A DNA stretch of 64,000 nucleotides from Streptomyces cinnamoneus (GTDB lineage Bacteria > Actinomycetota > Actinomycetes > Streptomycetales > Streptomycetaceae): contig NZ_BMVB01000021.1 in NCBI RefSeq assembly GCF_014650495.1, forward strand, positions 1 to 64,000. The letters are read 5' to 3'. Of this stretch, positions 25,751-34,932 are shown piece after piece. Below the pieces are notes generated by a model that had not been told where the DNA came from, ran no database searches, and saw only the letters and a list, made by a program, of their open reading frames with translations. Each line of letters begins with the position of its first letter. Position 1 is the first letter of the stretch. The position numbers were made by a program, and so were the translations under genes.

Positions 25751-26182
25751 CTACGGCCACACGAGGCAGTAGGGCTGGTGCCCGGCCTCGTGGAGGCGGT
25801 GGGAGAAGTCCTGCCATTCGTGGAGCAATTGGTAGACGTCGAAGGCGTCGCGCGGCCCGCCGCGGTCGGGGACCGTGGACCAGATGAAGGCCGCGGCGCC
25901 CACCGATTCCTCGCCAATGCCGCGCAGCGGGTCGACCACGGTCATGGGCAGCTTGACCACGGCGTAGTCGGGGTGGAGAACGACCAGTTCGAGAGGGGGG
26001 ACCTTGTGCAGGGGTATGCCTTCGATACCGGTGAGGACCATTGCGGCCACCGTCTCCGGTTTGATCTTGGTGAACATGCCGCCCATACCCAGCTCGTCAC
26101 CGCCGAGCTCCTCGGGGCGCATGGAAATGGGCACGCGGGCGGCGGTGGCGCCATTCGGCGCCCCGAAGTATTTGTAGGTCAC
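25751..26182 (-). CDS. Conserved hypothetical protein
   Basis: A 143-residue soluble protein starting from GTG 26182 (TYKYFGAPNGATAARVPISM). A GGTGGGGGT run precedes this start. The frame is open to 26335, but that extension is Arg-rich and looks non-coding. Blocks that look conserved are MRPEELGGDELGMGGMFTKI, GIEGIPLHKVPPLELVVLHP and WQDFSHRLHEAGHQPYCLVW. I recognise no domain with a known function. Confidence 0.62.
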   Translation of the reverse strand: MTYKYFGAPNGATAARVPISMRPEELGGDELGMGGMFTKIKPETVAAMVLTGIEGIPLHKVPPLELVVLHPDYAVVKLPMTVVDPLRGIGEESVGAAAFIWSTVPDRGGPRDAFDVYQLLHEWQDFSHRLHEAGHQPYCLVWP

Positions 26183-26444
26183 CCCCACCCGGCCACTCCC
26201 GCTTGCGCTGTATTCCTCGCGTTGTTCCTTGCGCCGGTGGCGTCCCTTGTGGGCCCGCTCGGCTCGCTCGGGCCCCAGGTCATCAGTGCCCTCGCCCAGT
26301 CCGCCACCGCGATGCATATCTCCACCCGACCGCATTTTTAGGCGGCACAGCCCCCGCCGCGCAACCCGATCATCGTCTCAGAGACCTCCCCCGTGGACGG
26401 CGTGCGAAACGCCCGGCCACGACTTGCCGGCGGGCTCTGAGACC

Positions 26445-27770
26445 ATGGCTAGCGTGAGCTACCCATATGAAGCCCCAGTCTCGCAGACGCTTTTCGACCG
26501 CGCGTCGGTCGTGACGCCCGGTGGCGTGAATTCTCCGGTGCGCGCGTTCCGCGCCGTGGGCGGTACGCCCCGGTTCATGGTCTCCGGTTCCGGTCCGTAC
26601 CTGACCGACGCGGATGGCCGGGAATATGTGGACCTCGTGTGTTCCTGGGGGCCGATGATTCTCGGCCATTCCCACCCCGAGGTGATCGCGGCCGTGCAGG
26701 CCGCCGTCGCCCGCGGCACGTCCTTCGGCACGCCCGGTGAGGGCGAGGTCGCGCTGGCCGAGGAGATGGTCTCCCGGATCGAGCCGCTGGAGCAGGTGCG
26801 GCTGGTGTCGTCCGGCACCGAGGCGACGATGTCGGCGATCCGGCTGGCCCGCGGTTTCACCGGCCGCACCAAGGTCATCAAGTTCGCGGGCTGCTACCAC
26901 GGCCACGTGGACGCCCTGCTGGCCGCCGCCGGCTCCGGTGTGGCGACGTTCGGCCTGCCGGACACCCCCGGTGTGACGGGCGCGCAGGCCGGCGACACGA
27001 TCGTGCTGCCCTATAACGACCTGGAGGCCGTGCACGCCGCCTTCCACGCCCACCCGGGTGAGATCGCGTGCGTGATCACGGAAGCCTCGCCGGGCAACAT
27101 GGGCGTGGTCCCGCCGCTGCCGGGGTTCAACGCGGGCCTGAAGGCCGCCTGTGCCCAGAACGGTGCGCTGTTCATCTCCGACGAGGTCATGACGGGCTTC
27201 CGGGTGAGCCGGGCCGGCTGGTACGGCATCGACGGCGTGAAGCCGGACCTGATGACCTTCGGCAAGGTCATGGGCGGCGGTTTCCCCGCGGCGGCCTTCG
27301 GCGGCCGGGCCGACGTGATGGCGCACCTGGCGCCGGCGGGCCCCGTCTACCAGGCGGGCACGCTCTCGGGCAATCCGATTGCCACGGCGGCGGGCCTGGC
27401 GCAGCTGCGGCTGCTGGACGAGGCGGCGTACGAGCGGGTGGACGCGGTGTCCGCCGAGATCGGCACGCTGGTGGGCGAGGCGCTGACGAAGGAGGGCGTG
27501 GCGCACCGTCTGCAGACGGCGAGCAACATGTTCTCGGTGTTCTTCACCGAGGCCACGGTCACCAACTACGACGAGGCGAAGAAGCAGGAGGCGTTCCGCT
27601 TCAACGCGTTCTTCCACTCGATGCTGTCGCAGGGCGTGTACCTGCCGCCGTCGGCGTTCGAGTCGTGGTTCGTCTCGACGGCGCACGACGCGGCGGCGGT
27701 CGAGCGGGTGGCGGCGGCGCTGCCGGCCGCGGCGCGGGCGGCCGCCGGGGCGACGGAGGAGGGCAAGTGA
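26445..27770 (+). CDS. hemL: Glutamate-1-semialdehyde 2,1-aminomutase
   Basis: PLP enzyme converting GSA to 5-aminolevulinate, the step after HemA. The 441 residues show the class III aminotransferase fold: TPGGVNSPVRAFRAVGG, SSGTEATMSAIRLAR, KFAGCYHGHVDALL, DEVMTGFRVS and the PLP lysine in MTFGKVMGGGFPAAAFGG. ATG 26445 is chosen; an alternative GTG at 26454 would drop three residues. The stop overlaps the start of the next gene (GTGA). It is separated from rex-hemACDB by about 11 kb. Confidence 0.95.
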   Translation: MASVSYPYEAPVSQTLFDRASVVTPGGVNSPVRAFRAVGGTPRFMVSGSGPYLTDADGREYVDLVCSWGPMILGHSHPEVIAAVQAAVARGTSFGTPGEGEVALAEEMVSRIEPLEQVRLVSSGTEATMSAIRLARGFTGRTKVIKFAGCYHGHVDALLAAAGSGVATFGLPDTPGVTGAQAGDTIVLPYNDLEAVHAAFHAHPGEIACVITEASPGNMGVVPPLPGFNAGLKAACAQNGALFISDEVMTGFRVSRAGWYGIDGVKPDLMTFGKVMGGGFPAAAFGGRADVMAHLAPAGPVYQAGTLSGNPIATAAGLAQLRLLDEAAYERVDAVSAEIGTLVGEALTKEGVAHRLQTASNMFSVFFTEATVTNYDEAKKQEAFRFNAFFHSMLSQGVYLPPSAFESWFVSTAHDAAAVERVAAALPAAARAAAGATEEGK

Positions 27771-28450
27771 GCAAGGACAGCGACATCACCGTCGTCCATC
27801 TGATGCGCCACGGCGAGGTGCACAACCCGGACGGGGTGCTCTACGGGCGCCGGTCGGGCTACCACCTGTCGGACCTGGGCCGGCGGATGGCGGACCGGGT
27901 GGCGGACCACCTGGCCGACCGGGACGTGACGTACGTGGTCGCGTCGCCGCTGGAGCGGGCGCAGGAGACGGCGACGCCGGTCGCCAAGGCGCACGGTCTG
28001 GACCTGGCGACGGACGAGCGGCTGATCGAGGCGGCGAACGTCTTCGAGGGGAAGACGTTCGGGGTGGGTGACGGGGCGCTGCGCAAGCCGGCGAACTGGA
28101 AGCACCTGACGAATCCGTTCCGTCCGTCGTGGGGCGAGCCGTACGTCGAGCAGGTCGTGCGGATGATGGGGGCGCTGGACGCGGCGAAGGACGCGGCGCG
28201 CGGTCACGAGGCGGTGCTGGTGAGCCATCAGCTGCCGATCTGGATCGTGCGGAGCTTCGTGGAGAAGCGCCGGCTGTGGCACGACCCGCGCAAGCGGCAG
28301 TGCACGCTGGCGAGCCTGACGACGTTCACCTACCGGGGCGACCGGATCGTCTCGGTGGGGTACAGCGAGCCGGCGCGGGATCTGGTGCCGGCTCATCTCC
28401 TGGCGGGCGCGAAGCCGGTCAAGGGCGGCGCCAAGGCGTTCGGGGCGTAG
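27767..28450 (+). CDS. Histidine phosphatase (phosphoglycerate-mutase-like)
   Basis: A 227-residue member of the histidine phosphatase superfamily. The catalytic His block is VVHLMRHGEVHNPDG, the second arginine lies in ASPLERAQETATPVA, and the late His in VLVSHQLPIWIV. GTG 27767 overlaps the hemL stop, so the two are translationally coupled. It may dephosphorylate a small metabolite; the sequence does not name it. Confidence 0.88.
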   Translation: MSKDSDITVVHLMRHGEVHNPDGVLYGRRSGYHLSDLGRRMADRVADHLADRDVTYVVASPLERAQETATPVAKAHGLDLATDERLIEAANVFEGKTFGVGDGALRKPANWKHLTNPFRPSWGEPYVEQVVRMMGALDAAKDAARGHEAVLVSHQLPIWIVRSFVEKRRLWHDPRKRQCTLASLTTFTYRGDRIVSVGYSEPARDLVPAHLLAGAKPVKGGAKAFGA

Positions 28451-28613
28451 GCGGTCGTACGCCCGCGCGAAGGGGCCGTCGTTCTGCAACCGAAAATGCG
28501 GTGAAGGCCCTGAAAAGAGCGCAACCGTCGTAGTTCGACGCGCCCTCGTACCTAATGTCCATTTATATGGACGGCATATGGTACGGGGCGCGACGAGCAG
28601 GGACGGAGCCGAC

Positions 28614-29945
28614 ATGCGCGACAGTCGTGACATCACCCGACGGAGTCTGCTCGGATGGGGGGTGGGAGCGGCTGCCGCGCTCGGCGGCGCCGTCGGCTGC
28701 TCCTCGGCCACCGCTGGTGAGGAGCCGGGCGCCGGGGCCCCCGGAGCCAAGGCCAACCCCCCGTTCAAGCCCCGGCTGATCGGTGACGGCTCCACCGCCG
28801 ACTACGGCAAACAGCCCCATCAGCCGCCCAAGCCCGTGCCGCTGGAGCGGGGCGAGAAGCCCCCGCAGTTCGTGATCTTCTCCTGGGACGGGGCCGGAGA
28901 GGTCGGCAACGGCCTCTTCCCCCGCTTCCGCAAGCTCGCCCGCGACCATGGCGCCCGGATGACCTTCTTCCTCTCCGGGATCTACCTCCTGCCCGAGTCG
29001 AAGAAACGGCGCTACGACCCGCCGAACAACCCGCGGGGCGCCTCCGACATCGGCTACCTCACCGACGAGCACATTCGCGAGACCCTGCGCCAGATGCGCG
29101 CGGCCTGGCTGGAGGGCCACGAGGTCGGCACCCACTTCAACGGCCACTTCTGCCAGGGAAGCGGATCGGTGGCCCACTGGACGCCCGAGGAGTGGGAGGA
29201 CGAGATCGAGCAGGCCGTCTCGTTCGTCACCCGGTGGCGCACGAACACCGGATTCCACGATCTCGAACCGCTGCCCTTCGACTACCGCAAGGAACTCGTG
29301 GGCGCCCGCACCCCCTGCCTCCTGGGCCAGGGCAATCTGCTGCCGACCGCCGCGAAACTCGGCTGGCGCTACGACGCCAGTTCCCCGGGCGGACTCCAGG
29401 TGTGGCCGCGGAAGAAGCACGGGCTGTGGGACCTGCCGCTGCAGCAGATGCCCTTCCCGGGTCACTCCTTCGAGGTCCTTTCCATGGACTACAACATCCT
29501 CGCCAATCAGTCGCAGAACTCCACCCGCGGCCCCTCGCACCACTACTCCGCCTGGCGCCGGCAGGCCACCGAGTCGTACATCGCCGGCTTCGACCGGGCC
29601 TACGAAACGAACCGGGCGCCGTTCTTCGTCGGGAACCACTTCGAGGAATGGAACGGGGGGATCTATATGGACGCCGTCGAGGAGGCGCTGAAATACATCG
29701 CCGACGACAAGCGCAAGGACGTCCGCCTGGTGTCGTTCCGGCAGTTCGTCGACTGGCTGGACGTACAGGACCCCGCGGTACTGGCCGGGCTGCGCACCCT
29801 GGACGTGGGGGAGAAGTGGAGCCCGAAAACGGGCCCGAAAACACCGCCGAAGCCCGAGCGGCCCACCAAGCCGCCGAAGTCCCCGAAGCCGGTGAAGTCG
29901 GCGGACGAGGACGAGGGGGACGAGGGGGGTGAAGAAGATCCCTAA
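28614..29945 (+). CDS. Tat-type lipoprotein with polysaccharide-deacetylase fold
   Basis: A 443-residue exported protein. The N-terminus has twin arginines (DITRRSLLGWGVGAAAALGG) and a lipobox AVGC, so it is predicted as a Tat-exported lipoprotein. The mature part resembles NodB-type deacetylases: VIFSWDGAGEVGN in place of motif 1 (TFDDG) and GTHFNGHF (HxxxH) as motif 2. The C-terminus is a Pro/Lys tail ending in a Glu/Asp-rich stretch. ATG 28614 has GGAG 6 bases upstream. The substrate is unknown and the motif 1 change leaves activity open. Confidence 0.75.
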   Translation: MRDSRDITRRSLLGWGVGAAAALGGAVGCSSATAGEEPGAGAPGAKANPPFKPRLIGDGSTADYGKQPHQPPKPVPLERGEKPPQFVIFSWDGAGEVGNGLFPRFRKLARDHGARMTFFLSGIYLLPESKKRRYDPPNNPRGASDIGYLTDEHIRETLRQMRAAWLEGHEVGTHFNGHFCQGSGSVAHWTPEEWEDEIEQAVSFVTRWRTNTGFHDLEPLPFDYRKELVGARTPCLLGQGNLLPTAAKLGWRYDASSPGGLQVWPRKKHGLWDLPLQQMPFPGHSFEVLSMDYNILANQSQNSTRGPSHHYSAWRRQATESYIAGFDRAYETNRAPFFVGNHFEEWNGGIYMDAVEEALKYIADDKRKDVRLVSFRQFVDWLDVQDPAVLAGLRTLDVGEKWSPKTGPKTPPKPERPTKPPKSPKPVKSADEDEGDEGGEEDP

Positions 29946-29968
29946 ACTGCGCATGCGAAACTTTTCAC

Positions 29969-30595
29969 ATGAGTGCCTGCCGCGCCCTTCGACGCCACCC
30001 TTCCCGCCGTCGTACCACCGTGCCGGCCGCCGTCGCCGCAGCCCTTGCGGCGCTGACGCTGAGCGCGTGCAGTTCCGGTAGCACCTCCGGCGGAGGCGGG
30101 CAGACCCAGTTCGTCCAGGGCACGGGCGGCGTCGACGTCGTCGAGGACAAGGACGCCCGGCAGGACGCGCCCGAGCTGTCCGGCAAGACCCTCGACGACA
30201 AGTCCCTCAACGTCGCCAAGGACCACAAGGGCAAGGTCGTCGTCCTCAACGTCTGGGGCTCGTGGTGCGCGCCCTGCCGCGCCGAGGCCAAGTACCTCGT
30301 CGCCGCCGCCCAGGACTACAAGGCCAAGGGCGTCGAGTTCGTCGGCATCAACACCCGCGACCCCGACCCCGTCCCCGCCCAGGCGTTCGAGAAGGAGTTC
30401 AAGGTTCCCTACCCGAGCCTGTACGACTCCTCCGGCAAGCTCCTGCTGCGCTTCCCCAAGGGCAGCCTGAACCCGCAGGCCATCCCCTCCACGATCTTCA
30501 TCGACCGCGACGGCAGGATCGCCGCCCGGGCGCTCAAGCCGCTGGGCGAAGAGGAACTGCGCAAGACCCTCGACCCGCTGGTCGCGGAGAAGTGA
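29969..30595 (+). CDS. TlpA/ResA-like thiol-disulfide oxidoreductase
   Basis: A 208-residue membrane-tethered thioredoxin that would reduce the cysteines of apocytochrome c for heme attachment. The signal/lipobox is ALAALTLSAC, then a Gly-rich tether and VVVLNVWGSWCAPCRAEAKY with the WCxxC site near residue 97. The cis-Pro is in IPSTIFIDRDG. It is the first gene of the cytochrome c maturation operon and ends 4 bases before ccdA. Confidence 0.92.
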   Translation: MSACRALRRHPSRRRTTVPAAVAAALAALTLSACSSGSTSGGGGQTQFVQGTGGVDVVEDKDARQDAPELSGKTLDDKSLNVAKDHKGKVVVLNVWGSWCAPCRAEAKYLVAAAQDYKAKGVEFVGINTRDPDPVPAQAFEKEFKVPYPSLYDSSGKLLLRFPKGSLNPQAIPSTIFIDRDGRIAARALKPLGEEELRKTLDPLVAEK

Positions 30596-30599
30596 CCCC

Positions 30600-31370
30600 G
30601 TGACCGCCCTCACCACCCTCGCCGCGGGCGAGGTGAACCAGACCGTCCTGTCCGGGGCGCTGCTGCTGGCCCTGCCCGTCGCCGTGCTCGGCGGGCTCGT
30701 CTCCTTCTTCTCCCCCTGCGTGCTGCCGCTCGTCCCGGGCTACCTGTCGTACGTCACCGGCGTCAGCGGCGCGGACCTGGCCGAGGCCCGGAAGGGCCGC
30801 ATGGTCGCCGGGGCCTCGCTCTTCGTCCTCGGCTTCAGCGCCGTCTTCGTCTCCTTCGGCGCCCTCTTCGGCTTCTTCGGCACCACCCTGCTGGAGTACA
30901 AGGACACGATCTCCACGGTCCTCGGCGCCCTGACGATCGTCCTCGGCCTGGGCTTCATGGGCGTGTTCAACCTCTTCGGGCAGCGTGAATTCCGCTTCCA
31001 CACCCGGCCGGCGATGGGCCTGATCGGCGCGCCGCTGCTCGGCGTGCTCTTCGGCCTCGGCTGGGCGCCCTGCATCGGCCCGACGCTGGCCGCCGTGCTC
31101 TCGCTCTCCTCGAACCAGGCCAGCGCCGGACGCGGCGCCCTGCTCACCGTCGCCTACTGCGTGGGCCTCGGCCTGCCCTTCGTCGCCGCCGCCGTCGCCT
31201 TCCGGCGCGCGCTCGGCGCCTTCGGCTGGGTCAAGCGGCACTACGCATGGGTCATGCGGCTCGGCGGCGGCATGCTCGTCGTGGTCGGCCTGCTCCTCGT
31301 CACAGGATGGTGGGACAGCATGGTCCAGGACCTTCAGACGTGGTCGTCGCAATACACCCCCGGGATCTGA
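30600..31370 (+). CDS. ccdA: Cytochrome c biogenesis protein CcdA
   Basis: A 256-residue polytopic membrane protein that carries reducing power across the membrane to the TlpA-like partner. The paired redox cysteines sit in SFFSPCVLPLVPGYLSY and GWAPCIGPTLAAVL. Six hydrophobic segments are visible. It starts at GTG 30600, and resB follows 3 bases after its stop. Confidence 0.93.
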   Translation: MTALTTLAAGEVNQTVLSGALLLALPVAVLGGLVSFFSPCVLPLVPGYLSYVTGVSGADLAEARKGRMVAGASLFVLGFSAVFVSFGALFGFFGTTLLEYKDTISTVLGALTIVLGLGFMGVFNLFGQREFRFHTRPAMGLIGAPLLGVLFGLGWAPCIGPTLAAVLSLSSNQASAGRGALLTVAYCVGLGLPFVAAAVAFRRALGAFGWVKRHYAWVMRLGGGMLVVVGLLLVTGWWDSMVQDLQTWSSQYTPGI

Positions 31371-31373
31371 TCA

Positions 31374-33131
31374 ATGGCCAAGACCGATAGCACCCCCTCC
31401 ACGCAGGAGGAGCCCGAGGCCGACGCCCCGGCCGCGCCCCTGTCCACCGCCCCCACGGAGGACACCGGGCAGGCGGTGCCCGGCTCGTTCGGCGGCGTGC
31501 GGCAGCCCGGCGCCCTGGGACTGCTGGCCTGGTCCGGCCGCGAGGCCCTCGGCTGGGTCCGCTGGACCTGGCGCCAGCTGACCTCGATGCGGGTCGCGCT
31601 GATCCTGCTGTTCCTGCTCTCCCTCGCCACGGTCCCCGGCTCCCTCGTGCCGCAGACCTCCGTCGACGCCGTCAAGGCCGAGGAGTGGCGCGGCAAGCAC
31701 GAGACGCTCGCCCCGCTCTACGACAAGCTCGGGCTGTTCCACGTCTACAGCTCGGTGTGGTTCTCCGCGATCTACATCCTGCTGTTCGTCTCCCTCATCG
31801 GCTGCATCGTGCCGCGCACCTGGCAGTTCGTCGGCCAGCTGCGCAGCCGCCCGCCGGGCGCGCCCCGCAACCTCACCCGGATGCCGGCGCACGCCACGTG
31901 GCACACCGACGCCGCCCCCGAGCAGGTCCTCGCGGCCGCACACCGGCTCCTGAAGGGCCGGCGCTTCCGCACCGAGCGCGGCGAGGACGCCGTCGCGGCG
32001 GAGAAGGGCTTCCTCCGCGAGGCCGGCAACCTCCTCTTCCACGTCGCCCTGATCGTCATGCTCGTGGCGTTCGCCTCCGGGCAGCTGTGGAAGTCCGAGG
32101 GCGGCAAGCTCGTCGTCGAGGGCGACGGCTTCTCCAACACGCTCACGCAGTACGACGACTTCAAGTCCGGCGCGCTGTTCGACGCCGACGACCTCGACAA
32201 GTTCCGCTTCGACCTCGACAGCTTCTCGGGCAGCTACGAGCGCACCGGCCCCCAGAAGGGCACCCCGCGCGACTACGCCGCCCACGTCACGTACTGGAAC
32301 GGTCCCGACGGCGAGCCCCGCAAGGCCACCATCAAGGTCAACGAGCCCCTGGAGACGGACCGCTCGAAGGTCTACCTCATCGGCCACGGCTACGCCCCCA
32401 TGGTCAGCGTCCGCGACGGCCAGGGCACCCTCGTCTTCCGGGGCCCGGTGCCCTCGCTGCCGCTGGACAGCAACGTCACCGAGACCTCCGTGCTGAAGGT
32501 GCCGGCCTACAAGGACAAGGACGGCAAGGACAGCGACCTCGGCTTCAAGGGCAACTTCGTGCCCACCCTGGACCTGAAGACCGGCATGATGCTGTCCCAG
32601 TTCCCGGCCCTGGACAATCCGCGGCTGGTGCTGACCGCCTACCGCGGCAACCTCGGCGTCGACGCGGGCGCACCGCAGAACGTCTACCAGCTCGACATCT
32701 CGCGGATGAAGCAGTTCACCGACGAGGACGGCAAGAAGTTCGCGCAGATCCTCAAGGTCGGCGACACCATGAAGCTGCCGGACGGTGCGGGCGAGCTGCA
32801 CTTCGACGGCATCAAGCAGTGGGCGACCTTCCAGATCTCCCAGAAGCCCGGCAACGAGCTCGCGCTGTCCGGCGCGGTCGCCGCGCTGATCGGTCTGGCC
32901 GGTTCGCTGTTCATCCAGCGCCGCCGCGTGTGGGTGCGCGCCGTGGCGGGCGAGGACGGGCGTACGGTCGTGGAGCTGGCCGGCCTCGGCCGCAGCGAGT
33001 CCGCCCGGCTGCCCGAGGAGCTCGCCTCCCTCGCCGGCGCCCTGCAGCCCGACGCCCCGCCCGCCGCCCCGGCCGGCGCGGACACCGACCCCGAAGCCCC
33101 CGCCGAACCGTCCGAAGGAGCGCGCGCGTGA
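31374..33131 (+). CDS. resB: Cytochrome c biogenesis protein ResB
   Basis: A 585-residue System II heme-handling protein. After a Glu/Pro/Ala-rich N-terminal ~60 residues come membrane segments (SMRVALILLFLLSLATVPGS, AIYILLFVSLIGCIVPRTW, NLLFHVALIVMLVAFASGQ) and a large external domain. A final segment (ALSGAVAALIGLAGSLFIQ) precedes a basic cytoplasmic tail. It partners CcsB for heme export and ligation to apocytochrome c. The stop overlaps the ccsB start. Confidence 0.93.
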   Translation: MAKTDSTPSTQEEPEADAPAAPLSTAPTEDTGQAVPGSFGGVRQPGALGLLAWSGREALGWVRWTWRQLTSMRVALILLFLLSLATVPGSLVPQTSVDAVKAEEWRGKHETLAPLYDKLGLFHVYSSVWFSAIYILLFVSLIGCIVPRTWQFVGQLRSRPPGAPRNLTRMPAHATWHTDAAPEQVLAAAHRLLKGRRFRTERGEDAVAAEKGFLREAGNLLFHVALIVMLVAFASGQLWKSEGGKLVVEGDGFSNTLTQYDDFKSGALFDADDLDKFRFDLDSFSGSYERTGPQKGTPRDYAAHVTYWNGPDGEPRKATIKVNEPLETDRSKVYLIGHGYAPMVSVRDGQGTLVFRGPVPSLPLDSNVTETSVLKVPAYKDKDGKDSDLGFKGNFVPTLDLKTGMMLSQFPALDNPRLVLTAYRGNLGVDAGAPQNVYQLDISRMKQFTDEDGKKFAQILKVGDTMKLPDGAGELHFDGIKQWATFQISQKPGNELALSGAVAALIGLAGSLFIQRRRVWVRAVAGEDGRTVVELAGLGRSESARLPEELASLAGALQPDAPPAAPAGADTDPEAPAEPSEGARA

Positions 33132-34210
33132 TCCTCGCCGCCGCAGCCAACGAGAACCTGGCCCACATCAGCAACGTGCTGGTGTATTCGGCCATGGCCG
33201 TCTACACCCTGGCCTTCCTCGCGCACATCGCCGAGTGGGTCTTCGGCAGCCGCAGCACCGTCGGCCGCACCGCCGCCGCGATCACCGCGGAGGCCGCGCC
33301 GTCGGTCACCGTGACCGTGCAGAAGGCCGGGCAGGGCGGCGGCACGGCCGTCCTGGAGCGCCCCAAGGTGGTCACCCGCTCGGCCCCCGGCAGCCGTGAC
33401 GTGCCCGACGGCCCCGGCGCCGCCGGCACCAGCGAGAAGGGCGACCTGTACGGCCGCATCGCCGTCTCCCTGACGGTGCTGGCCTTCGCCCTCCACGTGG
33501 GCGGTGTCCTCACCCGTGCGCTGTCCGTGGAGCGCGCGCCGTGGGGCAACATGTACGAGTTCTCCACGACGTTCGCCATGGCCGCCGTCGGCGTCTACCT
33601 CGGCCTGCTCGCCGCGAAGAAGAACGTCCGCTGGCTCGGCCTGCCGCTGACCACGTCGATCCTGCTCGACCTGGGCCTCGCCGTCTCCGTGCTGTACACC
33701 GACAGCGACCAGCTGGTGCCCGCCCTGCACTCCTACTGGCTGTGGATCCACGTCTCCTGCGCGATCCTCTCCGGCGCGGCGCTGTGGGTCGGCGCGTGCT
33801 CCAGCCTCTTCTACCTCTTCCGCGACGGCTACGAGGCCAAGCTGGCCGAGGGCCGCGACGGCGACGGGGCCTGGGGCAACGTCATGTCCCGCCTGCCGTC
33901 GGCCGCCACGCTCGACAAGTTCGCGTACCGCATCAACGCCACCGTCTTCCCGCTGTGGACGTTCACGATCATCGCGGGGGCGATCTGGGCCGAGGCCGCC
34001 TGGGGCCGCTACTGGGGCTGGGACCCCAAGGAGGTCTGGTCCTTCATCACCTGGGTCGCCTACGCCTGCTACCTCCACGCCCGCGCCACCGCCGGCTGGA
34101 AGGGCCGCAAGGCCGCCTACCTGGCCCTGGTGGCCTTCGCCTGCTACCTGTTCAACTACTACGGCGTGAACATCCTGCTGAGCGGCAAGCACTCCTACGC
34201 GGGGGTGTGA
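33128..34210 (+). CDS. ccsB: Cytochrome c synthase subunit CcsB/ResC
   Basis: A 360-residue membrane protein with the tryptophan-rich heme-binding WWD block WGRYWGWDPKEVWSFITW and conserved histidines (for example AFLAHIAEW, HSYWLWIHV, YLHARA). A variable linker near residues 35-105 is Ala/Val-rich. GTG 33128 overlaps the resB stop. Together with ResB it forms the heme ligase that makes cytochrome c, here probably for the bc1 complex. A hairpin terminator follows. Confidence 0.93.
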   Translation: MILAAAANENLAHISNVLVYSAMAVYTLAFLAHIAEWVFGSRSTVGRTAAAITAEAAPSVTVTVQKAGQGGGTAVLERPKVVTRSAPGSRDVPDGPGAAGTSEKGDLYGRIAVSLTVLAFALHVGGVLTRALSVERAPWGNMYEFSTTFAMAAVGVYLGLLAAKKNVRWLGLPLTTSILLDLGLAVSVLYTDSDQLVPALHSYWLWIHVSCAILSGAALWVGACSSLFYLFRDGYEAKLAEGRDGDGAWGNVMSRLPSAATLDKFAYRINATVFPLWTFTIIAGAIWAEAAWGRYWGWDPKEVWSFITWVAYACYLHARATAGWKGRKAAYLALVAFACYLFNYYGVNILLSGKHSYAGV

Positions 34211-34238
34211 GCGCACAGACGTGCCGCGCGCGTGTGCG

Positions 34239-34273
34239 AAGGCCCGCTCCCTCGTTCGGGGGAAGCGGGCCTT
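34239..34273 (+). terminator. Terminator after ccsB
   Basis: AAGGCCCGCT pairs with AGCGGGCCTT, followed by TGTG. It lies about 28 bases past the ccsB stop. Confidence 0.8.
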
Positions 34274-34334
34274 TGTGCGAGCGTGGGGGTGTGGTGGGTT
34301 CGTAGACTCGGAGATCCGACAGGGGAGGTGCCTG

Positions 34335-34895
34335 ATGGTGGCCGTGAAGGACTCGACTGAGCTTGATGAGATGTTCGACCTCATCGAAGCGATGAATGTG
34401 CCTCAGGGGTATCGGGCGGAGATCATCGAGGGGGAGATCGTCCTGAACCCGCAGCGTGAAACGCATTCCACGATCATCCGGATGCTCACGCGTTCTCTCG
34501 AAGACGCTAGGGGCATGGATTACCCGGGGATCCTCTGGGACGTTCGTGTCGACTTTCCCGGCTGCCTCAATGGGTTCGCGCCCGACGTGGCGCTGGTCAG
34601 GGAGGGGGCGCGGAAGAACGAGAAGGACCTCTACCGGTACCAGGACCTGGATCTGGTCGCGGAGGTGGTGTCGCGCAGTAGCCGGCGTGACGACTTCGGG
34701 GCGAAGCTGAAGACGTACGCCGTGGCCGGCGTGCCGACGTACTTGATCGCGGACCCCAAGACCGGGCTGGTCCACGTCTACCACGCGCCGGGCGACGACG
34801 AGTACACCGACGAGACGACGTACACGTTCAAGAGCAAGTTCACCCTGCCCTACCCCGAGATTCCCATCGATACATCTCTCTGGCCCCGCGACTAA
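34335..34895 (+). CDS. Uma2 family endonuclease (DUF820)
   Basis: A 186-residue PD-(D/E)XK-fold protein common in actinobacteria and cyanobacteria. Typical blocks are GYRAEIIEGEIVL, FAPDVALV (Asp) and DLVAEVVSRSSRRDDFGAKLKTYAVAGVPTYLIAD (Glu and Lys). ATG 34335 follows AGGGGAGGTG. Its role is unknown; many copies per genome are common. A second, diverged copy occurs at 58096. Base composition is lower in GC than the ccs genes. Confidence 0.88.
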   Translation: MVAVKDSTELDEMFDLIEAMNVPQGYRAEIIEGEIVLNPQRETHSTIIRMLTRSLEDARGMDYPGILWDVRVDFPGCLNGFAPDVALVREGARKNEKDLYRYQDLDLVAEVVSRSSRRDDFGAKLKTYAVAGVPTYLIADPKTGLVHVYHAPGDDEYTDETTYTFKSKFTLPYPEIPIDTSLWPRD

Positions 34896-34932
34896 CGCGC
34901 GCCCTGCGTTCGGGCGTGCTAGAGCTGGAGTC

